Shown here: positions 26,273-34,985 of the stretch, piece by piece
Layout of the letters: each line of letters opens with the position of its first letter
Numbering within the stretch: position 1 is the first letter of the stretch
Source of the DNA: Planctomycetia bacterium
GTDB taxonomy: Bacteria > Planctomycetota > UBA8108 > UBA1146
NCBI GenBank assembly: GCA_009937185.1
Contig: JAACCY010000113.1
Coordinates: forward strand, 1 to 35,698
Length of the DNA stretch: 35,698 nt
Direction of reading: 5' to 3'
Notes under the pieces: generated by a model
The model's input: only the letters and a program-made list of their open reading frames with translations
What the model was told of the DNA's origin: nothing
The model's database searches: none
Made by a program: the position numbers and the translations under genes

Positions 26273-27306
26273 TTATCATCTTCCCTATGGGGTGCATGAC
26301 CACGTGGATCCTTTTCCTCGGATCCTCCACTCTCAGAGGACGTTAACCCAGATTCTTCACTCTCCGTTGAATCCTTATGATCAGAAGGGCGACTCCCATC
26401 CTTTCGAGGATTCGATTTTTTTCGGAGAGGTCTTCGTGCGATGGATCGGGAGTAAAAAATAGCTCCCATAATCAGAGTGAAGCCTCCGATGGCAGAAAGA
26501 ATCCAGAATGAGTTCTGCGACCACTTCGAGCGCTGAGAAAAAGGGTTCTCATAAGGATCCAACCTTCCACATACCCACTCGGGAACCATTCCAAATCGTC
26601 CCTTCGTATCTTCGTATGTGTAAAGCCTAAAAAAGTCTCCTGTGACAAGCACGTCTGTTCCTCTAGGTAGATTTCGGGGCTTGGAGATAAAGTTAACTCT
26701 GTGTAATCGACCAGACCTATCCGATCCAAAAGCTTCCCAAACTCGAGTGAGATTAGACTTATTTGGGGGCAACAATCTCACTCGGGGATTCTCAATCAAG
26801 GAGATGACGAACAAAAACCTTTGCCCTCTTAACTCTTTAGATCTCTCCGCAAGCTCTGGGACCGCCGGGGGTTCAGTGATTTCAGAGGGTGCCCAATCAC
26901 TTCTCCACCGGTGAAGCAGATAGTAAAGCCCCGCCATTTCGTCAGGCCCTTCGAGAAGAGCCTCTCCATCACGGACAAGGTCCAGCAATGCAGGATTCTC
27001 CCGGAATGGCTCTGGACTCGCGGGTTCGCTAATCTCTGGCAGTGATACAGGAGCAGGAGCCTCACCTTGAGAATTGCTCAGGTTATCCGGAACGACATCC
27101 GCTGAAGGGACCGAAGAGCCCTGAATCACTTCCGCAGGATACACAGGGGTCGTGGCTGAATCGGTATCTGTTTTTTGGGCGGACCAAACTGTCAATACGA
27201 GTGCGATCAACAGCACGATAGAACCGAGAATACGAAATCTCTCCCTATTGGAGAGACCTACCCTCTCGGGGCGATATTTTTTGGGGCCAAAGTAAACCAT
27301 GCCCAT
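26269..27306 (-). CDS. Unknown membrane protein with two helices
   Basis: I do not recognise this 345-residue protein. It has one hydrophobic helix at about 26-41, a Pro/Glu/Ser-rich linker, a folded region from about 140 to 255 (ELRGQRFLFVISLIENPRVRLLPP, then VNFISKPRNLPRGTDVLVTGDFFRLYTYED) that could be a small beta-barrel, a second helix at about 266-286, and a basic then acidic disordered tail of about 60 residues. Both helices probably place the folded region outside the cytoplasm. It lies between lpxB and aroB in the same operon (20-base gap, ATGA overlap). The ATG at 27306 lacks a clear SD; ATG 27300 is an alternative. Confidence 0.75.
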   Translation of the reverse strand: MGMVYFGPKKYRPERVGLSNRERFRILGSIVLLIALVLTVWSAQKTDTDSATTPVYPAEVIQGSSVPSADVVPDNLSNSQGEAPAPVSLPEISEPASPEPFRENPALLDLVRDGEALLEGPDEMAGLYYLLHRWRSDWAPSEITEPPAVPELAERSKELRGQRFLFVISLIENPRVRLLPPNKSNLTRVWEAFGSDRSGRLHRVNFISKPRNLPRGTDVLVTGDFFRLYTYEDTKGRFGMVPEWVCGRLDPYENPFSQRSKWSQNSFWILSAIGGFTLIMGAIFYSRSIARRPLRKKSNPRKDGSRPSDHKDSTESEESGLTSSESGGSEEKDPRGHAPHREDDK

Positions 27307-27326
27307 AGCATAACAGGCAATCTTGC

Positions 27327-28460
27327 TCAGGTCAGCGAAACACCACTTCCCGGTATCCTTTCGAGAATAGACCTTGCGGCCTTTTCACTGGCACCTGGGT
27401 GAAATTTTTCCTTCCTCAATTCGACCAGTCTTGCGACCTGCTCACTCGCCGCCTGATCGTCTAAAAGAGGTCTCGCTAAACGGGCCACTGCAGCGCCATC
27501 TCCAGGCTCAATCAATCGCTCAGGCACGACCGCTTCACCCGCAAATAAATTGACCAGCGAAAAGAATGGAGCAACACCCATCAAAGAATACATCGACCTC
27601 TGTAATTCATTCGCCGGATACGCCACCACCATAGGGACACCATGCCATGCGGTCTCCAGAGTGGCTGTTCCAGAGCACACGATAGCCAGGCGAGCCCTCG
27701 CCTGAAGAGCACGAGATTCTCCGACGTAAACATGAATGTCAGAATCTCCGGCTCTGATCTCATCGATCAATGGCCGCAATTCTTCCCTCTGGCAAGAGAC
27801 CCATATTTCAAGGTCAGGACGATCTTGTTTCAATTCACGTGCTGCGCTTATCAAAGCAGGTAATCCATTTTGAAGTTCTTGTCTGCGACTCCCTGGCAAA
27901 AGAGCCAAAATAGGTGCGTCACCGTCACGAGGAATCTCCGCCATCTCTCCGGCATCGGAAAGATGGTCAAACACAGGATTTCCAACATGACGGACATCCG
28001 GGTGGAAGGGCGCATAAAGTTGCTCTTCAAAAGGAATGACCACCAACAATTGATCCGCACACCTTGCGATACGCTTAATACGCCAAGGAGCCCACGCCCA
28101 GACTTGGGGGCAAATGTAGTAGGTGACCGGAATCCCCATACGCCGAGCGATCGCCGCCAAATTTCCATGAAGACCCGGATAGTCGATGACCACGAGGTGA
28201 TCAGGGGGAGAACTGAGCAACTCCTCCACGAATCTTGCAGAATGATCGAGGATAGAACCCATTTGAGCGATCACGGGCAACCAGCCCATCACTGCTTTGT
28301 CGGTTCTGTCAGCCCTTAAAGTCGCTCCCGACTTTGCAAGATGATGCCCCCCGATCGCGTCGACTTGGAGATCTGGACTGAGTTTCAGGCACTCCTTAAC
28401 GAGTCGTGCCCCATGAAGATCGCCAGAAGGTTCTCCCGCACAAACAAGAATCCTAGGCAC
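27327..28460 (-). CDS. lpxB: Lipid-A-disaccharide synthase
   Basis: 377 residues from the chosen GTG. The N-terminus reads PRILVCAGEPSGDLHGARL, diagnostic of LpxB, with FEELL-type and VTYYICPQVWAWAPWRIKRIAR, PFEEQLY, HVGNPVFDHL and LLPGSRRQEL following. LpxB joins UDP-diacylglucosamine and lipid X into the lipid A disaccharide at the inner membrane, so this organism probably makes lipid A or a relative. The frame also opens at a TTG at 28493; GTG 28460 gives the family-typical start and overlaps the upstream hydrolase gene by 8 bases. Confidence 0.95.
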   Translation of the reverse strand: MPRILVCAGEPSGDLHGARLVKECLKLSPDLQVDAIGGHHLAKSGATLRADRTDKAVMGWLPVIAQMGSILDHSARFVEELLSSPPDHLVVIDYPGLHGNLAAIARRMGIPVTYYICPQVWAWAPWRIKRIARCADQLLVVIPFEEQLYAPFHPDVRHVGNPVFDHLSDAGEMAEIPRDGDAPILALLPGSRRQELQNGLPALISAARELKQDRPDLEIWVSCQREELRPLIDEIRAGDSDIHVYVGESRALQARARLAIVCSGTATLETAWHGVPMVVAYPANELQRSMYSLMGVAPFFSLVNLFAGEAVVPERLIEPGDGAAVARLARPLLDDQAASEQVARLVELRKEKFHPGASEKAARSILERIPGSGVSLT

Positions 28461-29169
28461 TGTCCAATTCCAATCGCGAGCGAACCTGCTCAATAAAACG
28501 ATTCAGAATAAAATGCCCCAACGGTTCTTCTCGATTCAATTCCGGATGCCACTGAATACCAATGATGCGTTCCGCTGAATCGCAACAGGCTGCAATGATT
28601 CCATCTGAGGTACTGGCCAAAATTCTCCAGTCTGTCGGCAACGTTGCAACAGATTGATGATGACTGGAATTCACTTCAAAGCTTCCAGGGGGTAATCCTC
28701 CCCCATGAAATCCCTGCCATTGAACAATATGACTGGGCAAATCACCTTTTCCCATTCTTCGATGCTGAATCGGATCTTTGACGTCACTTTCGATATCTCC
28801 ATAAATGGTTCCACCTGCTGCCAAGCAGAGCGCTTGCAATCCACCGCATACTCCAAGGACTGGAAGGTCGCTCTTTATCAGCCACCTCGCCCAATTTAAA
28901 TCGGTTTCTTCCCTCCTGGGATGCACTTCAAGATACCGATCGGGGATTTCTCCAGAAGCGGGAAGAGAACATTTGTAGTCATCTCCGCCGATGAGAAAAA
29001 AGCCATCCAGACCGGAAGCCACTTCTTGAGGGAGCACTCCGGGAGGAAAGATCACGGGGACCCCTCCATGCTGGATGATCAGGTCACTATAGAGGATGTT
29101 CATTCGAGTCACGGTACGACCCGAATCCTCCACGAAGACGTCGGTGTTGAATCCGATTTTTGGTTTCAT
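28453..29169 (-). CDS. Peptidase C26 / glutamine amidotransferase-like hydrolase
   Basis: 238 residues of the class I glutamine amidotransferase fold, nearest to gamma-glutamyl-GABA hydrolases (PuuD-like). The nucleophile Cys is in LGVCGGLQAL and the His-Glu pair in GIQWHPELN; the oxyanion segment GFFLIGGDDY is also present. Such enzymes cleave gamma-glutamyl bonds in the cytoplasm; the true substrate is unknown. It is the first gene of the lpxB-aroB-MATE operon and is divergent from folC, whose product forms gamma-glutamyl bonds. The ATG at 29169 is the first in frame. Confidence 0.88.
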   Translation of the reverse strand: MKPKIGFNTDVFVEDSGRTVTRMNILYSDLIIQHGGVPVIFPPGVLPQEVASGLDGFFLIGGDDYKCSLPASGEIPDRYLEVHPRREETDLNWARWLIKSDLPVLGVCGGLQALCLAAGGTIYGDIESDVKDPIQHRRMGKGDLPSHIVQWQGFHGGGLPPGSFEVNSSHHQSVATLPTDWRILASTSDGIIAACCDSAERIIGIQWHPELNREEPLGHFILNRFIEQVRSRLELDSA

Positions 29170-29285
29170 GACTTCTCCCTGGAAATCCTCTTCGAATTGC
29201 TGATATCCAGATGCTGTGACATGGACAGACCTTCGTCAATGCCGCATCGTTGATGTGGCGAAGAAAGACTGGAGAAAGAACCCCG
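29170..29285. other. Divergent promoter region between C26 hydrolase and folC
   Basis: 116 bases. GCCGCATC (29241-29248) and GATGTGGC (29252-29259) form a hairpin of eight pairs, one G-T, with a 3-base loop, 26 bases before folC. No clear -35/-10 pair is visible on either strand. Confidence 0.3.
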
Positions 29286-30596
29286 ATGATCGATATTCCT
29301 CCACCACCCGAGAATCCCCACGAATTGGAATCCTGGCTGGCTTCCTTTACGAACTGGGAGAAACAACTCCCTTTGGGTAAGGAAAAGCGAGAACTGGGGC
29401 CGACACGCTGTCGTCTGTTGCTGGATCGAGCGCAACTGGACACCCGGGGAACTCGTGTGATTCAGATTGCAGGGTCCAAAGGAAAAGGCTCGACCGTACT
29501 CTGGCTCGAAACACTGCTTTCTGAAAGAGGGCTCAGTGTAGGTGCCACGACTTCGCCACATCTCCATTCTTTGGAAGAACGCATCCGAATCCAGCAACAA
29601 CCCATCCCCTTTCAACGCCTTCTCAAGGCACTGAAAACTCTCTATCCAGCCCTGCTTGCTGGACAAAGCCTAGGAGATCCAACTCCTACATTTTTCGATC
29701 TCTGGACAGTTTTATTCATCCAACTGGCACTCGAAGAAAAATGTGAAGTCATATTGCTGGAAGTAGGTCTGGGAGGTCCTCTCGATTCAACGACGGCCAT
29801 CCCCCATGACGTGGGAGTTTTAACGACCGTAGATCTGGAACACCGTGACTTATTGGGAGACACGATCGAAGAAATCGCCGCGGAAAAATCAAAAATCTCC
29901 CGCTCTGGCTTCCCCTTTGTCATATCGCACGGGCAACATCAAAAGATCGCCCTCGAAACAGCCAAAGAAAGACGAGCCCTACCGATTTTGGCGAAGCTGG
30001 ATTCTCGAATCCCTGACTCGGTCCCCACACACCAAAAAATAAATGCTTCAGCGGCATTGGCCGCTCTCGAAGTAGGAGACATTTATCAAGCCTGGTCGAA
30101 GGAAGAAGTACAGCAGGCTTGGGATCTTTTGGAGCTACCTGGAAGACTTGAAATCATTCCCGGAGATCCACCTCTCCTGCTCGATGGTGCCCATACTCCC
30201 GCTTCCATGGCTGCATTTTCTGAAGCCTTTCAGAAGCACAGGAAATCGGGTGATAAAGGAGCCAGTGCCAAAGGAGCTATCGTCCTCGGAATGCTCTCCG
30301 ACAAAGAACCCCTATTGACGCTCCAACCCCTCTTAGACCTCGAACCTTTTCCAGATATCTGCACACTCACAGTCCCGACAAAACGAGGTCTCAGCGCTGA
30401 GGAACTCGCAGAAGTGCTGAAATCCATGCTCAATAACCAAATCGCACATCATTCCATCCACATCGCGAAAGACCCCGAATCTGCGCAGGAATGGTTAATT
30501 AAAAAAGCCGCAATCGGCGAACCGATTGCGGCCACAGGTTCTATGTACTTAGCCGGACTCGTCAGAAACTCTTGGCTCGACAGAAATCAAGCTTAA
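29286..30596 (+). CDS. folC: Folylpolyglutamate synthase / dihydrofolate synthase
   Basis: 436 residues of the Mur-ligase-like FolC family. The P-loop is IAGSKGKGSTVLW, followed by TTSPHLHSLEERIRI, EVGLGGPLDSTTA, a central TTVDLEHRDLLGDTIEEIAAEKSKI, and the C-terminal DGAHTPASM. It adds glutamate to dihydropteroate and folates in the cytoplasm using ATP. I chose ATG 29286 over TTG 29250 because the protein then starts MIDIPPPPENPHELESW and GGAG lies 11 bases upstream. Its stop codon overlaps that of clpC on the other strand. Confidence 0.93.
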   Translation: MIDIPPPPENPHELESWLASFTNWEKQLPLGKEKRELGPTRCRLLLDRAQLDTRGTRVIQIAGSKGKGSTVLWLETLLSERGLSVGATTSPHLHSLEERIRIQQQPIPFQRLLKALKTLYPALLAGQSLGDPTPTFFDLWTVLFIQLALEEKCEVILLEVGLGGPLDSTTAIPHDVGVLTTVDLEHRDLLGDTIEEIAAEKSKISRSGFPFVISHGQHQKIALETAKERRALPILAKLDSRIPDSVPTHQKINASAALAALEVGDIYQAWSKEEVQQAWDLLELPGRLEIIPGDPPLLLDGAHTPASMAAFSEAFQKHRKSGDKGASAKGAIVLGMLSDKEPLLTLQPLLDLEPFPDICTLTVPTKRGLSAEELAEVLKSMLNNQIAHHSIHIAKDPESAQEWLIKKAAIGEPIAATGSMYLAGLVRNSWLDRNQA

Positions 30597-33091
30597 GAAG
30601 TCGGTGACGGAGCGTCTGCTTCCTTGGGTGCCTCAGAAGGAATGATTTTGTACCGAAGAGTGTTTTCGAACACTTCAGCTTCCAGCAATGTTCCTTTTTC
30701 GATTTTCCCTCGAAGCAATTCCTCAGCGAGAGGATCTTCGACAAACTTTTGAATCGATCGACGCAATGGCCGAGCACCAAAGTCTGGGTTGTAACCTTCA
30801 TCGATGAGGAAATCTTTCGCCGCTTCTGGAAGACTCAACTCAATTCCTTGCTCTTGAAGTCGTCCAAGGACCTGCTTCATTTCAATGTCTATGATTTCAT
30901 CGAGATCAGTTCTGCTCAAAGGCTCAAAGAAGACCGTATCGTCAAGACGGTTAAGGAATTCGGGACGGAAGAACTTTTCAACTTCGCCCATCACTTCTTT
31001 GCTCATTTGATCAGAAGTTCGACCCTCTTCCATGTTACGGAATCCAAGAGAGCTTTGATTCTTGATCAAGTCGGCACCAATATTCGAGGTCATGATCAAT
31101 ACGACATTTCTGAAGTCGATCACTCGCCCGAAGGAATCCGTAATGTGACCTTCCTCCATCACCTGCAACAACATATTGAAGACGTCAGAGTGAGCTTTCT
31201 CGACTTCGTCAAGCAAGACGACGGAGTAGGGACGACGACGAATCTTTTCCGTCAACTGTCCACCCTCTTCGTATCCCACATAACCTGGAGGAGCTCCAAC
31301 AAGCCGGGAAACATTATGCTTCTCCATGAACTCGGACATATCCACCTGGATCAGTGCGTCTTCCTCACCGAAGAGAAACTTTGCAAGGCTCTTGGCGAGC
31401 AGGGTTTTACCCACTCCAGTCGGTCCAAGGAAAAGGAAAGAACCTACAGGTCTTCTCGGATCCTTAAGGCCACTGCGACTTCTTCTGACAGCACGACTGA
31501 TTCGTTCAATTGCCGCGTGTTGAGAGACCACTGAATCATGCAGCTCGTCTTCCATTTTGAGAAGACGATTCGCTTCTCCGCTATCGATCCGAGTCAGAGG
31601 GATTCCAGTCATCTTAGCGACGGTATCGGCAATGATCTCATCGTCGACAATTCCACGAGTGGAATCCGCTTTTTCTTTCCAAGCCTCTAGCTCTTCTTCT
31701 CTTTGCTTTTTGAGTCGACTGGCTTCATCTCTGAGATTAGCTGCTCTTTCGAAATCCTGCTGTGCCACGGAAGCTTCCTTCTCACGGTCCAACTCTAGAA
31801 TTTCCTCGTCGAGGATTTTCAAATCAGGGGGCCTGGTCGACTGCTTGAGGCGGACACGAGATCCAGCCTCATCGATCACATCGATAGCCTTGTCGGGCAG
31901 AAATCTTCCATTGATATAACGGACAGCCATATCGACGGCAGATTCCAGAGCGAGATCTGTGTACTCCACGCGGTGATGGGCTTCGTATTTATCACGCAAC
32001 CCTTTGAGTATCTCAACGGATTGATCACGAGTAGGAGGATTCACGATGATGCTTTGAAACCTTCGCTCCAGAGCACCGTCTTTCTCGATATGCTTTCGGT
32101 ATTCGTCCAGAGTGGTGGCTCCGATACATTGGATCTCACCTCTAGAGAGTGCCGGCTTCAAAACGTTGGAAGCATCGATGGCACCTTCTGCTCCACCTGC
32201 TCCTACGAGGGTGTGCAGTTCGTCGATAAACAGGATCACATTTTTAACCCGGCTGACTTCTGTCATCACCGCTTTGATCCGCTCCTCGAACTGACCTCGA
32301 TACTTTGTCCCGGCAACCATCAAGGCCAGATCCAAAACAACGATGCGTTGATTTCTCAGGATCTCCGGGACTTCTCCCGAGTCAATCTCCTGAGCCAATC
32401 CCTCAACAATGGCACTTTTTCCAACTCCGGGTTCCCCCAGGAGCACTGGATTGTTTTTAGTTCTACGCGCGAGGATTTGCATCACGCGTTCGATTTCGTC
32501 TTCTCTGCCAATCACTGGATCAAGAGAAGCAGAACGTGCCATCTCTGTCAGATCACGACCGAAAGAATCCAGCGCTGGAGTTTTAGAGTTTCTCGATTTT
32601 TGGCCGATAGGCTTTGCTTCCGGCTCGACATCTTCCATCTCTGAATCACCCACATCTGCGCCCAGTATTTCAAGAACCTCAGATCGGACATCTTCTAATC
32701 GAAGACCCAAGTCTTTGAGAACTGTGGCTGCAACACCTTGCTCTTCACGGATCAAACCGAGAAGAAGATGCTCAGTACCGATGTAGTTGTGACGTAGTTC
32801 CTTCGCGGCTTCCTGGCAAAGTTCTAGGACTCTTTTTGCGCGAGGCGTAAATGGGAGTTGCCCCATATGAATCATGGCATGACCCGTTTGTACCTGACGC
32901 TCAATCTCAGCACGGATCTTGCCCGAGTCGACATCGAGATTCTTCAATACATTGGCGGCGACACCACTGCCCTCTTGAACGAGGCCAAGAAGGATATGCT
33001 CCGTGCCAATAAAATCATGATTAAACCTGTGCGCCTCTTTGCGGGCCAAAGCCATCACCTTGCGAGCACGGTCTGTGAAGCGGTCAAACAT
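30593..33091 (-). CDS. clpC: ClpC, AAA+ unfoldase of the Clp protease
   Basis: 832 residues. Two Clp_N repeats come first, each with GTEH (E31 and E107), matching the glutamates that bind phospho-arginine in Bacillus ClpC. AAA1 has Walker [10 protein letters not shown] near 217 and [13 protein letters not shown]-like middle domain ([17 protein letters not shown]) follows, then AAA2 with [17 protein letters not shown] near 555 and LLDEVEKAH. The LGF loop (NQSSLGF) suggests ClpP binding. It unfolds substrates for ClpP in the cytoplasm. I chose ATG 33091 ([17 protein letters not shown] eight bases upstream); a frame open to 33205 would add 38 residues without family support. Confidence 0.97.
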   Translation of the reverse strand: MFDRFTDRARKVMALARKEAHRFNHDFIGTEHILLGLVQEGSGVAANVLKNLDVDSGKIRAEIERQVQTGHAMIHMGQLPFTPRAKRVLELCQEAAKELRHNYIGTEHLLLGLIREEQGVAATVLKDLGLRLEDVRSEVLEILGADVGDSEMEDVEPEAKPIGQKSRNSKTPALDSFGRDLTEMARSASLDPVIGREDEIERVMQILARRTKNNPVLLGEPGVGKSAIVEGLAQEIDSGEVPEILRNQRIVVLDLALMVAGTKYRGQFEERIKAVMTEVSRVKNVILFIDELHTLVGAGGAEGAIDASNVLKPALSRGEIQCIGATTLDEYRKHIEKDGALERRFQSIIVNPPTRDQSVEILKGLRDKYEAHHRVEYTDLALESAVDMAVRYINGRFLPDKAIDVIDEAGSRVRLKQSTRPPDLKILDEEILELDREKEASVAQQDFERAANLRDEASRLKKQREEELEAWKEKADSTRGIVDDEIIADTVAKMTGIPLTRIDSGEANRLLKMEDELHDSVVSQHAAIERISRAVRRSRSGLKDPRRPVGSFLFLGPTGVGKTLLAKSLAKFLFGEEDALIQVDMSEFMEKHNVSRLVGAPPGYVGYEEGGQLTEKIRRRPYSVVLLDEVEKAHSDVFNMLLQVMEEGHITDSFGRVIDFRNVVLIMTSNIGADLIKNQSSLGFRNMEEGRTSDQMSKEVMGEVEKFFRPEFLNRLDDTVFFEPLSRTDLDEIIDIEMKQVLGRLQEQGIELSLPEAAKDFLIDEGYNPDFGARPLRRSIQKFVEDPLAEELLRGKIEKGTLLEAEVFENTLRYKIIPSEAPKEADAPSPTS

Positions 33092-33313
33092 GTTTATTTC
33101 CTCAAAAGGATCCCTCATGGATCCGTATGGAGCCTTGTAGGCCCCCATTCCCCTGTCAGTATCCCTACGCTCTGCGATCACATTCCTGACACCTTGGTAT
33201 CTCACTCAGTACCAGGACTTCGATCCTTACTCATAGAGGACGACTCAGACTTCCAATCGGTTCCCGTTTTGAAAATTCCGAAGTCCCCTCAACTCATTAT
33301 CGAGACATGAGAC

Positions 33314-33344
33314 ATAATAACCGAAGAATTCACGAAAAGGTCAA
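33314..33344 (-). promoter_or_regulatory. Candidate clpC promoter overlapping the mcsB stop
   Basis: On the minus strand TTGACC (33344-33339), 19 bases, TATTAT (33319-33314). The -35 contains the mcsB stop codon. The 19-base spacing is longer than ideal. It would give a leader of about 215 bases before clpC. No CIRCE or CtsR-like repeat was seen. Confidence 0.35.
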
Positions 33345-34417
33345 GAAGACGAGAATCCTTCTCCAGACGTATCGCCCAGAATACTCCTCAAGAGATCTGC
33401 CCTTTTCCGATCACGATCTTCAGTGGTGAGCGGTTCCCCGACAAGGCTCTGTAGATGCCCTGGCTGACTGTGCAAGAACATACGATTGATCTGATTCATG
33501 CTGACATCATCCAGAAATCCCATCGCCACCCCGAGACGTACCAATGACAAACGCTCCAAAGCTTCTTTGCTCGTAATGACACGAGCATGAGAAAGTATTC
33601 CGAAAGCTCGACCAATTCGGTCTTCGATACGCTCTCGGCGGCGTTCCAACAATTCGTCTCTCAATTTGCGTTCATACACAATGATGTTTGGCAGGACCGA
33701 GGCGATATTTTCGAGTACCTGTTCTTCAGAAAGTCCCAGAGTTCGCTGATTTGACATCTGGAAAAAGTCTCCTTGAGCCTCGGTACCCTCTCCGAAGAGT
33801 CCTCTCACAGCCAGATGGATTTTTGTCGCAGCGCGAGTCATCTCTTCTATCTGACCCGTGATCACCATCGCCGGAAGGTGGAGCATGACGGAAGCTCTCA
33901 ATCCCGTCCCAACATTTGTGGGACAGGCTGTCAGGTATCCATATTTGCTATGGAAAGCGAACTGGAGATCTTCTTCGAGGGATCTCTCAAGAGGACACAT
34001 CTGAGACCAGGCTTCTTCGAGTTGATACCCCGACTTCATGACCTGTAATCGCAAATGGTCTTCTTCGTTCCCCATCACGGAAAAGGATTCCGCTTCATCG
34101 AAAGCGACTAATCGGGAACCGGATCCCGTGGCCAAGTCATGGCTCACAAGATGACGTTCAACGAGTACCTGACGCTCGACGACGTCTTTCTTCTCTAGTT
34201 CCATTACATGCAATGGCAACCCACCATCGAGTCGTTGAAGAGCGGTTTCAATCCGCTCAGAAACAGCTTTTGATTGGTCTTCAGTGGAAACAGAAGTAAA
34301 GGGAGAGTTCGCCAGATTCCTGGCCAATCGAACCCGACTTGAAATCACAAGATCGGCATCCGGCCCCGTTCCTTGTAACCATTCCCCGATGTTAGTTTTG
34401 AAGTTATCGAGGCTCAT
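33341..34417 (-). CDS. mcsB: McsB, protein-arginine kinase
   Basis: 358 residues of the bacterial guanidino-kinase family. SSRVRLARN (26-34), NEEDHLR (117-123) and CPTNVGTGLRAS (165-176) form the active site. RDRKRA (335-340) matches the RDxxRA phospho-arginine sensing motif of McsB. McsB phosphorylates arginines on proteins and so marks them for ClpC-ClpP. The ATG overlaps the mcsA stop as ATGA, as in Firmicutes mcsA-mcsB, and clpC follows after about 250 bases. Confidence 0.96.
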   Translation of the reverse strand: MSLDNFKTNIGEWLQGTGPDADLVISSRVRLARNLANSPFTSVSTEDQSKAVSERIETALQRLDGGLPLHVMELEKKDVVERQVLVERHLVSHDLATGSGSRLVAFDEAESFSVMGNEEDHLRLQVMKSGYQLEEAWSQMCPLERSLEEDLQFAFHSKYGYLTACPTNVGTGLRASVMLHLPAMVITGQIEEMTRAATKIHLAVRGLFGEGTEAQGDFFQMSNQRTLGLSEEQVLENIASVLPNIIVYERKLRDELLERRRERIEDRIGRAFGILSHARVITSKEALERLSLVRLGVAMGFLDDVSMNQINRMFLHSQPGHLQSLVGEPLTTEDRDRKRADLLRSILGDTSGEGFSSS

Positions 34418-34920
34418 GATCCACTCTCCAGAATTCTTAGTTGATCACGTATGGCGGCAGCTTGTTCAAAGTCTTCATCACTCACAGCATGAGTTAATGA
34501 CTCGCGAAGTCTTTCGACTTCAAGGCTTTGAACCATCTGTTCATGATACCTAGCCGGTGATCTTCCCTTGTGCTGGTCGGCGGCATGGATCTTTTCAAAC
34601 AAGTCATCGAGAGATCCACTAAAGAGGTCGTAGTCACGGGAGCAGCCAAACTTTCCTTCTTTGCGAAAGTTGGAATAACTCATTCCGCAGTCGGGGCAAT
34701 CCCCCAATCCTTCCGGTGAATTTGCCGTCTCAGATTTCTCCTGCGGCGACGCGTAAAACTCCGGGACAGTAAGATTTTTAAAGTTTTGCAACTGCGCTTG
34801 AATCGACACTCCATGGGATTGAGCACAATCCCGACAAAGGTGATATTCACGCTTGGTGTTATTGACGATATCGGTGAGGTGGACGGAGACCTCATTTTTC
34901 TGGCACTTTTCGCAGATCAT
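34414..34920 (-). CDS. mcsA: McsA, zinc-binding activator of McsB
   Basis: 168 residues. Zinc-finger cysteines are C3, C6, C29 and C32 in the first site. The second site has C75, C78 and C93 but reads CSRD, so the fourth Cys is Asp96. A UVR motif closes the protein (about 136-164, ERLRESLTHAVSDEDFEQAAAIRDQLRIL). McsA binds and activates McsB and acts with ClpC in the cytosol. The ATG at 34920 has AAAGGAG 11 bases upstream. It is the first gene of the mcsA-mcsB pair, after an inverted repeat. Confidence 0.93.
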   Translation of the reverse strand: MICEKCQKNEVSVHLTDIVNNTKREYHLCRDCAQSHGVSIQAQLQNFKNLTVPEFYASPQEKSETANSPEGLGDCPDCGMSYSNFRKEGKFGCSRDYDLFSGSLDDLFEKIHAADQHKGRSPARYHEQMVQSLEVERLRESLTHAVSDEDFEQAAAIRDQLRILESGS

Positions 34921-34942
34921 GATGTAGTTGGACTCCTTTGGA

Positions 34943-34966
34943 GAGAGGATTCTCGAGTTTCCTCTC
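34943..34966 (-). repeat. Inverted repeat upstream of mcsA
   Basis: GAGAGGA (34943-34949) and TCCTCTC (34960-34966) form a perfect 7-bp stem around a 10-base loop containing CTCGAG. It lies 23 bases upstream of the mcsA start. It may be an attenuator, an operator or a leader hairpin; there is no T-run. Confidence 0.4.
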
Positions 34967-34985
34967 CTGCTCTCAATATCGACAC

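Noticed and set aside
29166-29666. 166-codon minus-strand frame overlapping folC
   Set aside because: Lies opposite the folC P-loop region and shows no recognisable domain.
30749-31534. 261-codon plus-strand frame opposite clpC
   Set aside because: Mirror of the conserved clpC coding sequence, with no protein family features.
31973-32644. 223-codon plus-strand frame opposite clpC
   Set aside because: Antisense shadow of conserved AAA1 coding sequence.
33108-33124. Two GGATCC palindromes five bases apart in the clpC leader
   Set aside because: Six-base palindromes are common; no sign of a regulator site.
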